NCBI RefSeq assembly: GCF_001667585.1
Contig: NZ_LZJZ01000137.1
Span: forward strand, 1-57,344
DNA: 57,344 bases
From: Mycobacterium sp. E2733
GTDB taxonomy: Bacteria > Actinomycetota > Actinomycetes > Mycobacteriales > Mycobacteriaceae
Direction of reading: 5' to 3'
The position numbers were made by a program, and so were the translations under genes. How positions within the stretch are numbered: the stretch's first letter is position 1; the number at the start of each line of letters is the position of its first letter. Positions 1-8,303 of the stretch are shown in pieces. The notes below the pieces were generated by a model. That model was not told the DNA's origin and did not search any database. It worked only from the letters and a program-made list of their open reading frames with translations.

Positions 1-670
1 CTTCCCAGGTGGCGCGGGCTTCGGGGGTGAGCCACCCACTCAGCTTGGACATGCCGTCGCAGTCTTGGCTCCCCAAGATCAGGCCGCGCCGCCGCGCGCG
101 ATCGGCATCGGTGTAGTTGCCGTCAGGGTTGAGGCAGCAGGTGATGCGGTCGGCGACTTTGCGCAGGCCTTCGGGACGCTGTTGGCTGGCCCAGCGGGCA
201 AGGTCTGCCTCGGCGGCATCCCGAGTGGGGGCGTCGACCCAGCAGGGCAGTTCGTCGAAGAAGCGGTGGATGACGGCGATGTGGGAGGCGCCGATGTGTC
301 CGGCGCGTTGGGCGGCCGCGGTGGCCGCATACCGCGGTGCGAGCGGCTCGCCGGTCAGCGTGCGCCGGGTGCCGAGGGCGCGGGCGTCGGTGACCCGGCG
401 GGTGGCTTCCCCGCGGCTGATGCGCAGGCGGTCGGCCAGCACGTGGGTGAACGTGCCGCCGAGCTCGGCCGGGGTGGCTTGGCCCTCGATCTGGTTGATC
501 AGCTCATGGCTTGCCGCGGGCAGCCGCCGCATTTCGCGTTCGAGCAGTTCGAGATTCGCGAGGCATTCCGGGGTGGTCAAGGCATCGTAAGAATGCCCGA
601 GGATGCGGGAAACAACCTCGCTCAGCGCTGCGTAGTCCGCCGCGATGCCCTCGCGATCACTCGAATGCAT
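1..670 (-). CDS. 13E12 repeat-family protein (DUF222), 3' end outside window
   Basis: My translation from the ATG at 670 gives 223 codons without a stop up to the window edge. It contains the DUF222 features of the mycobacterial 13E12 family, including ELINQIEG, LADRLRISRGEATRR and the later CCLNPDGNYTDADRARRRG. The family usually continues into a C-terminal HNH nuclease domain, which would lie beyond base 1. There is no Shine-Dalgarno sequence, but TACTAT lies six bases before the ATG, which suggests a leaderless mRNA. A near-consensus LexA box overlaps the start. 13E12 copies are repetitive and some serve as prophage attachment loci in M. tuberculosis; no phage genes are visible here. Confidence 0.85.
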   Translation of the reverse strand, partial: MHSSDREGIAADYAALSEVVSRILGHSYDALTTPECLANLELLEREMRRLPAASHELINQIEGQATPAELGGTFTHVLADRLRISRGEATRRVTDARALGTRRTLTGEPLAPRYAATAAAQRAGHIGASHIAVIHRFFDELPCWVDAPTRDAAEADLARWASQQRPEGLRKVADRITCCLNPDGNYTDADRARRRGLILGSQDCDGMSKLSGWLTPEARATWE

Positions 671-676
671 GTTCGA
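661..676. promoter_or_regulatory. SOS (LexA) box over the 13E12 gene start
   Basis: TCGAATGCATGTTCGA matches the mycobacterial SOS box TCGAAC-N4-GTTCGA at 11 of 12 defined bases. It covers the ATG at 670-668 and sits next to the -10-like TACTAT on the minus strand (682-677), so bound LexA would block initiation. Some 13E12 genes of M. tuberculosis are known SOS genes, which supports the reading. Confidence 0.7.
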
Positions 677-823
677 ATAGTACGACCACCCACCGACAAG
701 AACGGCCCCCAGATACCACTGAAACCGAAGTGACAGAAGTGAATCCGCTCCATCTTGCGCTGCTGCGAAACAATGGGTCCACGTCTACGAGTGCTCCCGG
801 TGAGCCGGAGATGGAGGAGCGTC

Positions 824-1288
824 ATGGCCTCGTTACTCACGGCCTGCGGCGGATTCCTGTTCGCCGTCTTGTGGATGGATCTGATATTCGATGTGCAGGT
901 CCTTCGATTCCGTTCTGCGCCAAGCGATCTCCCCGAGGCCGTGCTCGCCTCCATCGCGGCTTACTACCATCGCGCGACAACCACGTCGCGCCCGATGGGC
1001 CGGCTGATCGCCGCCGTCATGGTGGTCCTGCTGGGCGCGTTGACCTACCAGTCCGCGCGCGGGCACGACCCCTGGTGGCTTCTGGTGCTGTCGGCCCTCC
1101 TCGCGGGGACTCCCACGATGCTGGCGCTGACGCAAACGGTTCCCGACGCGATGCGGCTCGGGCGGCGAGCGGACGGCCCGCCCGAGCAGACTCGCCTGGC
1201 GCGGTCCGTCTGCCGCGATCACCTCTTGTGCGCCGGCTGCATGTTCGCGTTCGTGGTGCTGTGGGTGGTGCGCAGCGCGGCACTCTGA
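824..1288 (+). CDS. small integral membrane protein, unknown function
   Basis: This 154-residue protein has about four hydrophobic segments: LTACGGFLFAVLWMDLIF near the N-terminus, LIAAVMVVLLGALTY, WLLVLSALLAGTPTMLAL, and a C-terminal CAGCMFAFVVLWVV. The start at 824 is chosen because GGAGGAG lies five bases upstream; longer in-frame versions begin in sequence without membrane or RBS signals. It is transcribed divergently from the 13E12 gene and precedes the nitronate monooxygenase by about 120 bp. I do not recognise a named family. Confidence 0.65.
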   Translation: MASLLTACGGFLFAVLWMDLIFDVQVLRFRSAPSDLPEAVLASIAAYYHRATTTSRPMGRLIAAVMVVLLGALTYQSARGHDPWWLLVLSALLAGTPTMLALTQTVPDAMRLGRRADGPPEQTRLARSVCRDHLLCAGCMFAFVVLWVVRSAAL

Positions 1289-1360
1289 GCGGCCGACGGG
1301 CCGTAGTGACAAGACCCAGGTCAGGACCCGCTGGCCACGTCAATGCCGTCCGTACTAAAC

Positions 1361-1374
1361 TAGAACACGTTTCA
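1361..1374. promoter_or_regulatory. KstR-type palindrome upstream of nitronate monooxygenase
   Basis: TAGAACACGTTTCA fits the published KstR pattern TnnAACnnGTTnnA at every fixed position. It lies 36 bases before the ATG at 1411, within the likely promoter. The 18 bases at 1363-1380 recur with two differences upstream of the P450 at 3744. KstR is the TetR-type cholesterol-catabolism repressor; the assignment is by motif only. Confidence 0.55.
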
Positions 1375-1410
1375 ATTTGTTTGCATCGGTTCCGCGTCCC
1401 AGGAGTAGGC

Positions 1411-2541
1411 ATGCACACCGCCATCTGCGATGAGCTTGGTATCGAGTTTCCGATCTTCGCGTTCACCCACTGTCGTGATGTCGTGGTCGCGGTCAGCAAG
1501 GCCGGCGGTTTCGGCGTGCTCGGCGCGGTCGGTTTCACCCCCGAGCAGCTCGAGATCGAGCTCAACTGGATCGACGAGAACATCGGCGACCACCCGTACG
1601 GCGTCGACATCGTCATCCCGAACAAGTATGAGGGCATGGACTCGCACCTCTCCGCCGAGGAGCTGGCCGAGACGCTGCGCAAGATGGTGCCCCAAGAGCA
1701 TCTCGACTTCGGCAAGAAGATCCTCGCCGACCACGGCGTGCCGATCGAGGACAGCGACGGCGACAGCCTCCAGCTGCTCGGGTGGACCGAGGCGACCGCC
1801 ACGCCCCAGGTCGAGGTCGCGCTCAAGCACCCGAAGGTGAAGATGATCGCCAACGCGCTCGGCACTCCCCCGGCCGACATGATCAAGCACATCCACGAGG
1901 CGGGACTCAAGGTCGCCGCGCTGTGCGGGTCGCCCTCGCAGGCTCGCAAGCACGCGGACGCGGGCGTCGACATCATCATCGCCCAGGGCGGCGAGGCCGG
2001 TGGGCACTGCGGCGAGGTGGGCTCGATCGTGTTGTGGCCGCAGGTGGTCAAGGAGGTCGCCCCGGTGCCGGTGCTGGCGGCCGGCGGTATCGGCAGCGGC
2101 CAGCAGATCGCGGCGGCTCTGGCGCTGGGTGCCCAAGGGGCGTGGACTGGCTCGCAGTGGCTGATGGTCGAGGAGTCCTCGAACACACCGGTTCAGCAAC
2201 AGGCGTACGTCAAGGCGGGTAGCCGGGATACCGTCCGCAGCCGGTCGTTCACCGGTAAGCCGGCCCGCATGTTGCGCAACGACTGGACCGAGGCGTGGGA
2301 ACAGCCGGACAACCCGAAGCCGCTCGGAATGCCGCTGCAGTACATGGTTTCCGGCATGGCGGTGCGGGCCACGAACCGGTACCCCAACGAGTCCGTCGAC
2401 GTCGCGTTCAACCCGGTCGGTCAGGTGGTTGGCCAGTTCACCAAGGTGGAGAAGACGGCGACGGTCATCGAGCGCTGGGTGCAGGAGTACCTGGAAGCGA
2501 CGAACAGGCTGGACGAGCTGAACGAGGCCGCCTCCGTCTGA
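1411..2541 (+). CDS. nitronate monooxygenase / 2-nitropropane dioxygenase family flavoprotein
   Basis: The product is a 376-residue FMN TIM-barrel protein. Family features include the N-terminal DELGIEFPIFAF, AQGGEAGGHCG in the flavin site, and AAGGIGSGQQIAAALALGA with AWTGSQWL, the FMN-phosphate region. Such enzymes oxidise nitronates or related carbanions. The start at 1411 follows AGGAG at 1401-1405; the frame is open further upstream but without signals. Length suits the Rv1533-type mycobacterial homologues. The KstR-type box upstream suggests co-regulation with sterol genes, which is inference. Substrate is unknown. Confidence 0.88.
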   Translation: MHTAICDELGIEFPIFAFTHCRDVVVAVSKAGGFGVLGAVGFTPEQLEIELNWIDENIGDHPYGVDIVIPNKYEGMDSHLSAEELAETLRKMVPQEHLDFGKKILADHGVPIEDSDGDSLQLLGWTEATATPQVEVALKHPKVKMIANALGTPPADMIKHIHEAGLKVAALCGSPSQARKHADAGVDIIIAQGGEAGGHCGEVGSIVLWPQVVKEVAPVPVLAAGGIGSGQQIAAALALGAQGAWTGSQWLMVEESSNTPVQQQAYVKAGSRDTVRSRSFTGKPARMLRNDWTEAWEQPDNPKPLGMPLQYMVSGMAVRATNRYPNESVDVAFNPVGQVVGQFTKVEKTATVIERWVQEYLEATNRLDELNEAASV

Positions 2542-2549
2542 CGGCGGAG

Positions 2550-2774
2550 CTAGACCTCGTCGTCGAGCGCGTCGCGGCCGCTGAACATCTCCCTCGTCCG
2601 GTCCACCGCGTACGTGCCGATTTCGATCGAGTTCTGGACGATGCCGCTGGTGCCGCCGGAGATGTCTCCCCGGATGATGTCGCCGGCGTATTCGACGATG
2701 TCGGAGGCCTTCTCGACCGCGTTGGTCGCGATGTCCTTGGCCGCGTCGACCGCATCTTTCGGGCTGAAGCCCAT
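2550..2774 (-). CDS. small amphipathic helical protein, unknown
   Basis: A 74-residue acidic product starting MGFSPKDAVDAAKDIA, with GAGGAG six bases before the ATG at 2774. Regularly spaced aliphatic residues (AVDAAKDIATNAVEKASDIVEYAGDI) suggest one or two amphipathic helices; there is no signal peptide or membrane span. It is convergent with the nitronate monooxygenase (8 bp apart) and is the last gene of a minus-strand run with the genes at 2832 and 3134. Function unknown. Confidence 0.65.
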   Translation of the reverse strand: MGFSPKDAVDAAKDIATNAVEKASDIVEYAGDIIRGDISGGTSGIVQNSIEIGTYAVDRTREMFSGRDALDDEV

Positions 2775-2831
2775 CTCGAGTCTCCTCTCGTCGCAGGACA
2801 GTTGGCTATGACTCTAGACCGGGCGCCGTTC

Positions 2832-3122
2832 CTAGTAGTTGACCAAGGTGCGCCAATAGGATTCGGGGATCTCGGCCCCGGACCGCAATATTTGGGCCAG
2901 CCCGACGGCCATCGCGATGCCCAGCAGGCCCAGCCAAAGTCCGGCCAGCCCGATGACCGCCCACAGCACGGCGGTGACGACGGGCCACGGCGACAGCACC
3001 GCGAAAACCGGTGCGAAAAAGAAGCCCGTCCCGATGTACCACGCCGAGCCGGCGCGATCCGACGCGAGGACGAAACGCAGCCAGCGCGGGACGAGGACCT
3101 CGCCGGGTCCGCCGTCGTCCAC
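2832..3122 (-). CDS. small membrane protein, two hydrophobic segments
   Basis: A 96-residue product from a GTG at 3122. Two hydrophobic stretches are clear: AWYIGTGFFFAPVFAVLSPWPVV and the following VLWAVIGLAGLWLGLLGIAMAVG, separated by little, which suggests a hairpin in the membrane. The start codon lies 11 bases after the stop of the upstream secreted-protein gene, so they are probably co-transcribed. No family is recognised. Confidence 0.6.
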   Translation of the reverse strand: MDDGGPGEVLVPRWLRFVLASDRAGSAWYIGTGFFFAPVFAVLSPWPVVTAVLWAVIGLAGLWLGLLGIAMAVGLAQILRSGAEIPESYWRTLVNY

Positions 3123-3133
3123 GGCTCAGCCGG

Positions 3134-3532
3134 TCATTCGGCCGGAGGGAAGAACCCCGCCCCGGTGAACCATCCCTCCTGCCAACCCCGCTCCCCCAGG
3201 CACAGCATGGGCAGCCCGCGATCCGACTGCGCCGCGGCTTGCGGCCCAGGGCACTTCGCGCCCGCCTGCTGCACCCCGTACAGCGGATAGGAGATGACCC
3301 AGTATCCGGTGGTGGCCGCCGGGAACTGGTTGGGCGGAGGGAAGTGGCACGCCTCGGCCTGGCCGCTGGGGCCCCGGCCGAAGATAAAGCGCTCATAGTT
3401 GTCGCACGGCGCTCCCAGCGACGCGTCATAGTTCATCCCCGGCACGTCGCCGTCGTATCCGGCTGCCGCGCACGGCGCCAAGCCAATCGCAATGCCCGCT
3501 ATAGAAGCGGCGCTGAGCAGTTCCCGAATCAT
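3134..3532 (-). CDS. secreted protein with signal peptide, unknown
   Basis: A 132-residue product whose N-terminus MIRELLSAASIAGIAIGLAP-CAAAG is a Sec-type signal peptide. The mature part is rich in Gly, Pro and aromatics and contains four cysteines besides the one at the cleavage region (LGAPCDNY, EACHFPPP, AKCPGPQ, MLCLGERG), which suggests two disulfides. It resembles the short disulfide-bonded secreted proteins common in mycobacteria. It heads a likely three-gene minus-strand operon. Function unknown. Confidence 0.7.
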   Translation of the reverse strand: MIRELLSAASIAGIAIGLAPCAAAGYDGDVPGMNYDASLGAPCDNYERFIFGRGPSGQAEACHFPPPNQFPAATTGYWVISYPLYGVQQAGAKCPGPQAAAQSDRGLPMLCLGERGWQEGWFTGAGFFPPAE

Positions 3533-3627
3533 GTTCCACCCCGCCTGTCGTCGCCGGTGACCTGCACCAAAGCATATCCATCGGGACGTCGCTCACAAGA
3601 CCGTATTGGCGGTCGGGCTGCGAAACG

Positions 3628-3641
3628 AGGAACACGTTCCA
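3628..3641. promoter_or_regulatory. KstR-type palindrome upstream of the CYP125-family gene
   Basis: The core GGAACACGTTCC is a palindrome apart from its central AC. In the pattern TnnAACnnGTTnnA only the first base differs (A for T). It lies 102 bases upstream of the ATG at 3744 in a 211-bp intergenic region. The stretch 3630-3647 matches 1363-1380 at 16 of 18 bases. Confidence 0.55.
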
Positions 3642-3743
3642 ATTTGCACCGGGCGATCTTGCGTCAACGCTTCCCAACCGTGGTGCGGCAATGGTTTATT
3701 TGCACAAAGACGACTAGACCACTTCGTCATCGAGGAGCGGGCC

Positions 3744-5015
3744 ATGCCAACCGTCGAGCCAACCGCCAAGCCGGTCCCCAATCTCCCGCCCGGATTCGAC
3801 TTCACCGACCCGGACATCCACGCCGAGCGACTGCCGGTGGAGGAACTGGCCGAACTGCGGCGGACCGCGCCGATCTGGTGGAACGAGCAGCCGATCGGGG
3901 TGGGCGGATTCGACGACGGCGGCTTCTGGGTGGTGTCCAAGCACAAGGACGTCAAAGAGGTATCGCTGCGCAGCGATGTCTTCTCCAGCCTGCAAAAGAC
4001 CGCGCTGCCGCGCTATAAGGACGGCACGGTCGGCGAGCAGATCGAACGCGGCAAGTTCGTGCTGCTGAACATGGATGCGCCGCAACACACCCGGCTGCGC
4101 AAGATCATCTCGCGGGCATTCACTCCGCGAGCCATCGAGCGCCTGCGCGGCGACCTCGCGGAGCGCGCCCGGCGCATCGTCGAGGAAGCGGCCGCCCAGG
4201 GACGGGGTGACTTCGTCGAGCAGGTCTCGTGCGAGTTGCCGTTGCAGGCGATCGCCGGGTTGATGGGTGTGCCACAGGAAGAACGCAAGAAGCTTTTCCA
4301 CTGGTCCAATGAGATGGTCGGCGACCAGGACCCGGAGTTCGCCAACAACGACGCCATCACCGCTTCCGTCGAACTCATCATGTATGGCATGCAGATGGCC
4401 GCGGAGCGGACGAAGAATCCGGGGGAAGACCTCGTCACCAAACTGGTCCAGGCCGACATCGACGGCCACAAGCTTTCCGACGACGAGTTCGGGTTCTTCG
4501 TCATCCTGCTGGCCGTGGCGGGCAACGAGACCACCCGCAACTCCATCACCCAGGGCATGATGGCCTTCACCGACTTTCCCGATCAGTGGGAGCTGTTCAA
4601 GCGGGAGCGTCCCGCCACCGCGGCCGACGAGATCGTCCGCTGGGCCACCCCGGTGACGTCCTTCCAGCGCACCGCGCTTCAGGACTACGAATTGTCCGGC
4701 GTGCAAATCAAGAAGGGCCAACGGGTGGTGATGGTCTACCGCTCAGCCAATTTCGACGAGGACGTCTTCGAAGACCCGTTCACATTCAACATCCTGCGCG
4801 ACCCCAACCCGCACGTCGGGTTCGGCGGCACCGGCGCGCATTACTGCATCGGGGCGAACCTGGCGCGCATGACCATCGACCTGATGTTCAATGCGATCGC
4901 CGACGGCATCCCGAACCTGGAATCGATCGGAAAGCCCGAACGGCTGCGGTCGGGCTGGCTCAACGGGATCAAGCACTGGCAAGTCGACTACCACACCACC
5001 GGCGCGACGAAATGA
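3744..5015 (+). CDS. CYP125-family cytochrome P450 (steroid C26-monooxygenase-like)
   Basis: This 423-residue P450 is very close in wording to CYP125A1 (Rv3545c): NLPPGFDFTDPDIHAERLPV at the N-terminus, CELPLQAIAGLMGVPQEE, LAVAGNETTRNSITQGMMAF on the I helix, ATPVTSFQRTAL, and the haem loop GFGGTGAHYCIG with Cys368. CYP125A1 oxidises the C26 methyl of cholesterol or cholestenone. It is not the cluster-borne copy, because no cholesterol-catabolism or mce4 genes flank it, so it is best read as a paralogue. The start follows GAGGAG. The gene is followed closely by an alcohol dehydrogenase, and a KstR-type palindrome lies upstream. Confidence 0.92.
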   Translation: MPTVEPTAKPVPNLPPGFDFTDPDIHAERLPVEELAELRRTAPIWWNEQPIGVGGFDDGGFWVVSKHKDVKEVSLRSDVFSSLQKTALPRYKDGTVGEQIERGKFVLLNMDAPQHTRLRKIISRAFTPRAIERLRGDLAERARRIVEEAAAQGRGDFVEQVSCELPLQAIAGLMGVPQEERKKLFHWSNEMVGDQDPEFANNDAITASVELIMYGMQMAAERTKNPGEDLVTKLVQADIDGHKLSDDEFGFFVILLAVAGNETTRNSITQGMMAFTDFPDQWELFKRERPATAADEIVRWATPVTSFQRTALQDYELSGVQIKKGQRVVMVYRSANFDEDVFEDPFTFNILRDPNPHVGFGGTGAHYCIGANLARMTIDLMFNAIADGIPNLESIGKPERLRSGWLNGIKHWQVDYHTTGATK

Positions 5016-5039
5016 CTTGTCGCGCATTAAGCTAAGTCA

Positions 5040-6053
5040 ATGCCAACGCATCAAGCCGTCCGGATCCAGTCCGCAGGCGGCCCATTGGAGCTCGCCGACG
5101 TCGACACGCAGCCGCCCGGTCGCGACGAGGTGCGGATAGCGGTCACCGCATGCGGGGTGTGCGGCACCGATCGCGAATTCGTCAACGGCCACTTCCCCAA
5201 CATGTCCTGGCCGTTGACCCCGGGGCACGAAATCGCCGGGCGGATCGCGGAACTCGGCGACGGTGTCGAGGGGTTTGCGGTCGGCGACCGGGTCGCGGTC
5301 GGGTGGTTCGGTGGCTGCTGCTTCCGGTGCGATCCCTGCCGCAAGGGGATCTTCATCCATTGCGTGAACGGCAAGGTGCCGAGCTGGCACTATCCCGGCG
5401 GGTACGCGGAGTCGGTGACGGTGCCGGCCAGCGCATTGGCGCGCATCCCATCGGAGCTCTCCGATTTGGAAGCGGCGCCGATGGGCTGCGCGGGGGTCAC
5501 CACCTATCACGCGCTGCGCCAGACGAATGCCGTGCCCGGTGACCGCGTGGCGATCCTGGGCGTTGGCGGTCTGGGTCATCTCGGGGTGCAGTTCGCCCGC
5601 GCGATGGGCTTCGAGACCGTTGCCATCGCTCGTGGCGCCGCCAAAGCCGAGGACGCCCGAACCCTGGGGGCTCATCACTACGTCGACTCCACGAGCGGTG
5701 ACGTCGCGAAAGCGTTGCAGGACTTGGGCGGAATGGCGGTCGTCCTGGCCACCGCGGCCAACGCGGCGGCCATGGCCGACACCCTTGGCGGGTTGTTGCC
5801 GCAAGGCCAACTGGTCACCATCGGTGTGACCGCAGATCCCCTGCCCATCAGCCCGGTCCAACTGATCACCCCGGGGTACAGCGTGATCGGTCATCCTTCC
5901 GGCACGGCGAAAGACGTTGAAGAAACCATGCATTTCGCCGTCCTGTCCGGCGTGCGGGCGTGGGTGGAGGAGTTACCGCTGTCTCAAGCCGCCGACGGAT
6001 ACGCGGCTTTGGAGCAAGGGCGCGCGCACTATCGCACGGTGCTGACAATGTGA
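5040..6053 (+). CDS. zinc-dependent medium-chain alcohol dehydrogenase
   Basis: This 337-residue MDR protein has the catalytic-zinc signature ACGVCGTDREFVNG then GHEIAGRI, a structural-zinc-like region CCFRCDPCRKGIFIHC, and the NAD(P)-binding motif GVGGLGHLGVQFA. It starts 24 bp after the P450 stop. TAAGCT lies six bases before the ATG and there is no Shine-Dalgarno sequence, so a leaderless transcript may add to read-through from the P450. Next to a CYP125-type enzyme it could oxidise the C26 alcohol, but this is inference; other alcohols or aldehydes are equally possible. Confidence 0.85.
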   Translation: MPTHQAVRIQSAGGPLELADVDTQPPGRDEVRIAVTACGVCGTDREFVNGHFPNMSWPLTPGHEIAGRIAELGDGVEGFAVGDRVAVGWFGGCCFRCDPCRKGIFIHCVNGKVPSWHYPGGYAESVTVPASALARIPSELSDLEAAPMGCAGVTTYHALRQTNAVPGDRVAILGVGGLGHLGVQFARAMGFETVAIARGAAKAEDARTLGAHHYVDSTSGDVAKALQDLGGMAVVLATAANAAAMADTLGGLLPQGQLVTIGVTADPLPISPVQLITPGYSVIGHPSGTAKDVEETMHFAVLSGVRAWVEELPLSQAADGYAALEQGRAHYRTVLTM

Positions 6054-6066
6054 TTACAGTCGGCCT

Positions 6067-6615
6067 ATGACCGACGTGTGGAGCTTGGACGCAGCCGACG
6101 GCGACCTACTCCTTGCCACGGGGGTTCGCGGACGAGCGGCGCGAATGGGTCATCGCCTCACCATTGCGATGACCCGCTGGCGTGGCACCGTGGGCTGGGC
6201 CGGCTCGGAACCCGCGACCGTGGAGCTGGTGGTCGAAACGGATTCCTTCGAGGTGTTGCGCGGCGAAGGCGGCGTGAAGGGATTGTCGGCGCCCGAGAAG
6301 GTTTTGGTGCGGTCCAACGCCTTGAAGTCGTTGGACGCCGGCCGGTTTCCCCAGATCCGCTTCTTCACGCGGGCCATCGACAAGACCGACGACGGGTACC
6401 GGCTCACCGGCCAACTCGAAGTCCGGGGAAAGTCGCGGGACCACGTAATCGATCTGCGCACAGAGGATCTCGGGGACGCATGGCGCATGTCCGCCGAATC
6501 AACGGTCCGGCAGACCGACTACGGCATCAAGCCGTACTCGCTGCTGATGGGTTCGGTCCAGGTCGCCGATGACGTTTCGGTGTCCTTCACCGCGGTGCAC
6601 GCGAAAGACGCCTGA
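6067..6615 (+). CDS. YceI-family lipid-binding-like protein
   Basis: The 182-residue product has the YceI pattern: WSLDAADGDLLL at the start, VELVVETDSFEVL, FPQIRFFTRAI, YRLTGQLEVRGKSRDHVID and a terminal beta-rich VADDVSVSFTAVHA. YceI proteins form a lipocalin-like barrel that holds polyisoprenoid lipids. There is no signal peptide, so a cytoplasmic location is likely. TACAGT lies six bases before the ATG, suggesting its own leaderless promoter 13 bp after the dehydrogenase stop. A role in carrying a hydrophobic intermediate of the P450/ADH pair is possible but unproven. Confidence 0.8.
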   Translation: MTDVWSLDAADGDLLLATGVRGRAARMGHRLTIAMTRWRGTVGWAGSEPATVELVVETDSFEVLRGEGGVKGLSAPEKVLVRSNALKSLDAGRFPQIRFFTRAIDKTDDGYRLTGQLEVRGKSRDHVIDLRTEDLGDAWRMSAESTVRQTDYGIKPYSLLMGSVQVADDVSVSFTAVHAKDA

Positions 6616-6636
6616 GCAGCTGTCCCGACGCCGACG

Positions 6637-7743
6637 TCAGGGCTGCGGCTGGGCGGGCGCCTGGGAGGCCGAGGCGCCCGTCGGGTCCCCGGTGTCGCCC
6701 GGTATGTGTTCGAGCATCCGCGTCAGGTAGGGCTGCCGGCTGCTGGGCTCCGGCTGCTGCTCGTCGGGCGCGGCGGCTTCCGTGATCGGTTCACCGGCGG
6801 GGACTTTCGCCTGCGGGGTCAGCGGCGCGACGGCCGGGGGCGGCGCCACGGCCTCCGCCACTTGCGGCGTCGGCGGGTGCTCCGTGTGCCGCAAAGCGGG
6901 CTTACCGGCCGGTGCCAGCTGGATGCCGACCGCAAGCGATAGCGAGCAGACAAAGGTGACCACACCGGCGGCCAGAGTGGTCACGGCCCCGGCGTACGAC
7001 ACCTTGCGCGGCGACACGGCCGCGGCGACGGGTTCATCGCGGTGCACCACCAGCTGGTCATCGGTGAACTCGGTGCTTCGGGCGGCGGTCAGCGCCGCGC
7101 CCCGCGCGATGGTCACCTGCGCCATCGCCTGCATGAAGACCGGTACCGGCAGCGTGTTTTCGAGATGCCAGGACAAGCCGTCGATGTCGTGGTGCGCGCC
7201 GATGACCACCACCCCACCCGGCTGCCAGCCATTGCGGTCGAACATCCCGGTCAGCCAGCGAGTCAGGCAGTCGAAGCCCCCACGCACCTGCTTGGTCGCC
7301 GTCTGCGTTTCCCCGTCCCGGGTGTCGACCATGACGACGGTCGTCGAGTCGTGTTCGAGGAGGCAGACCGCGGTCTGCTCGTACCCGATGACCGGCGCGA
7401 TGGCCTGCGCCAGTGTCTCGACCGCCTCGAGTTGCCGGACCGGCACGACGTTGTCGAAGCCCGCGTCGGTCAGGGCTTCCAGCAGCAACGCGGCGTGGGC
7501 TGCCGCGTCGTCGTTCCAGGTCACCCCTATAACTCGCAACCGATGGTCGCTGGCGGCCGCCTGCGCTTCCACCCGTTTGATCTCGTCCGCTACTTGCTCC
7601 GCGGTACTGACGGCGCGCGCGCCGTGACCGGCGTCCAGCGCCAGCTCCTGATGATCCAGGATGGTGCCGTCTGCGCCGTGTCCTTCAGCGAGGACCCACC
7701 CAACGGCGGTCGGCGTCACTGATAGCCCAAGTACCGTGTCCAA
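6637..7743 (-). CDS. DUF7159-family membrane-anchored protein with proline-rich tail
   Basis: The 368-residue product starts MDTVLGLSVTPTAVGWVL, typical of the mycobacterial DUF7159 family, here from a TTG at 7743. Residues 1 to about 235 form an actin/Hsp70-like fold judging by alternating hydrophobic strands. One membrane span follows (VTTLAAGVVTFVCSLSLAVG, about 255-275), then about 100 residues rich in Pro, Ala and Glu. The topology suggests a cytoplasmic head and an exported tail. It is convergent with the yceI gene (21 bp). The biochemical role of the family is not known to me. Confidence 0.75.
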   Translation of the reverse strand: MDTVLGLSVTPTAVGWVLAEGHGADGTILDHQELALDAGHGARAVSTAEQVADEIKRVEAQAAASDHRLRVIGVTWNDDAAAHAALLLEALTDAGFDNVVPVRQLEAVETLAQAIAPVIGYEQTAVCLLEHDSTTVVMVDTRDGETQTATKQVRGGFDCLTRWLTGMFDRNGWQPGGVVVIGAHHDIDGLSWHLENTLPVPVFMQAMAQVTIARGAALTAARSTEFTDDQLVVHRDEPVAAAVSPRKVSYAGAVTTLAAGVVTFVCSLSLAVGIQLAPAGKPALRHTEHPPTPQVAEAVAPPPAVAPLTPQAKVPAGEPITEAAAPDEQQPEPSSRQPYLTRMLEHIPGDTGDPTGASASQAPAQPQP

Positions 7744-8303
7744 AACTTATGCCCCAATCGATCCCGGCCCTCCGGCGACCTCAGCGCACCCACGCGCGCC
7801 AGAAAGCCCCTGGTCAGGTGGGTCGTGAGGGCCGGAACGGACCGAGATAACGTGGTCTCCGTCGGCTTGCTCCGTGAGAGCCTACGCGGTCGACGCAAGT
7901 CGGGCTGCCTCGGTTCCATCCTCACCGGGCAAGCAGCCGGTCAGGAAACCATGCCTTCCTCTCGCGGCGATAAACGGCTTACGTATACCGAATCGACCTT
8001 TTCCGGGGGTGGTTCGGCGTCGCGGCCCCGCTCGAGGTCGTGGCGGGGTCGAAAATGGCGGCTTTTCGCATTAGGGCGCGCCCCGCCCTCGGCCCCGCTG
8101 CCAGGCGTTTTTGGGGGGCCCAGCCGTCAAAACCGGTCGCGGGCCAACCGGTGCGGACGTTGCGGCGCTGTTATCCCGCGAGCGCAATTGGCGAAGAAAT
8201 TGCGATACCAAACTGAGACATCCCCGCGTCCCGATCGACATTCGGGCTATTCGCCCTGTAAATTCCTGCCTGAGACGACGGTCACACACGACAAGGGGAA
8301 GGT
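7744..8303. other. 560-bp intergenic region upstream of fbpB
   Basis: No coding frame here has a convincing start, composition or family match. The region lies between the divergent DUF7159 gene and fbpB and must hold both promoters and probably a long fbpB leader. AGGGGAAGG precedes the fbpB ATG. I see no clear regulatory motif or hairpin. Confidence 0.5.

Noticed and set aside
511..1410. N-terminal extension of the nitronate monooxygenase by 300 codons
   Set aside because: The extension overlaps the real membrane-protein gene in another frame, and the family N-terminus and ribosome-binding site sit at 1411.
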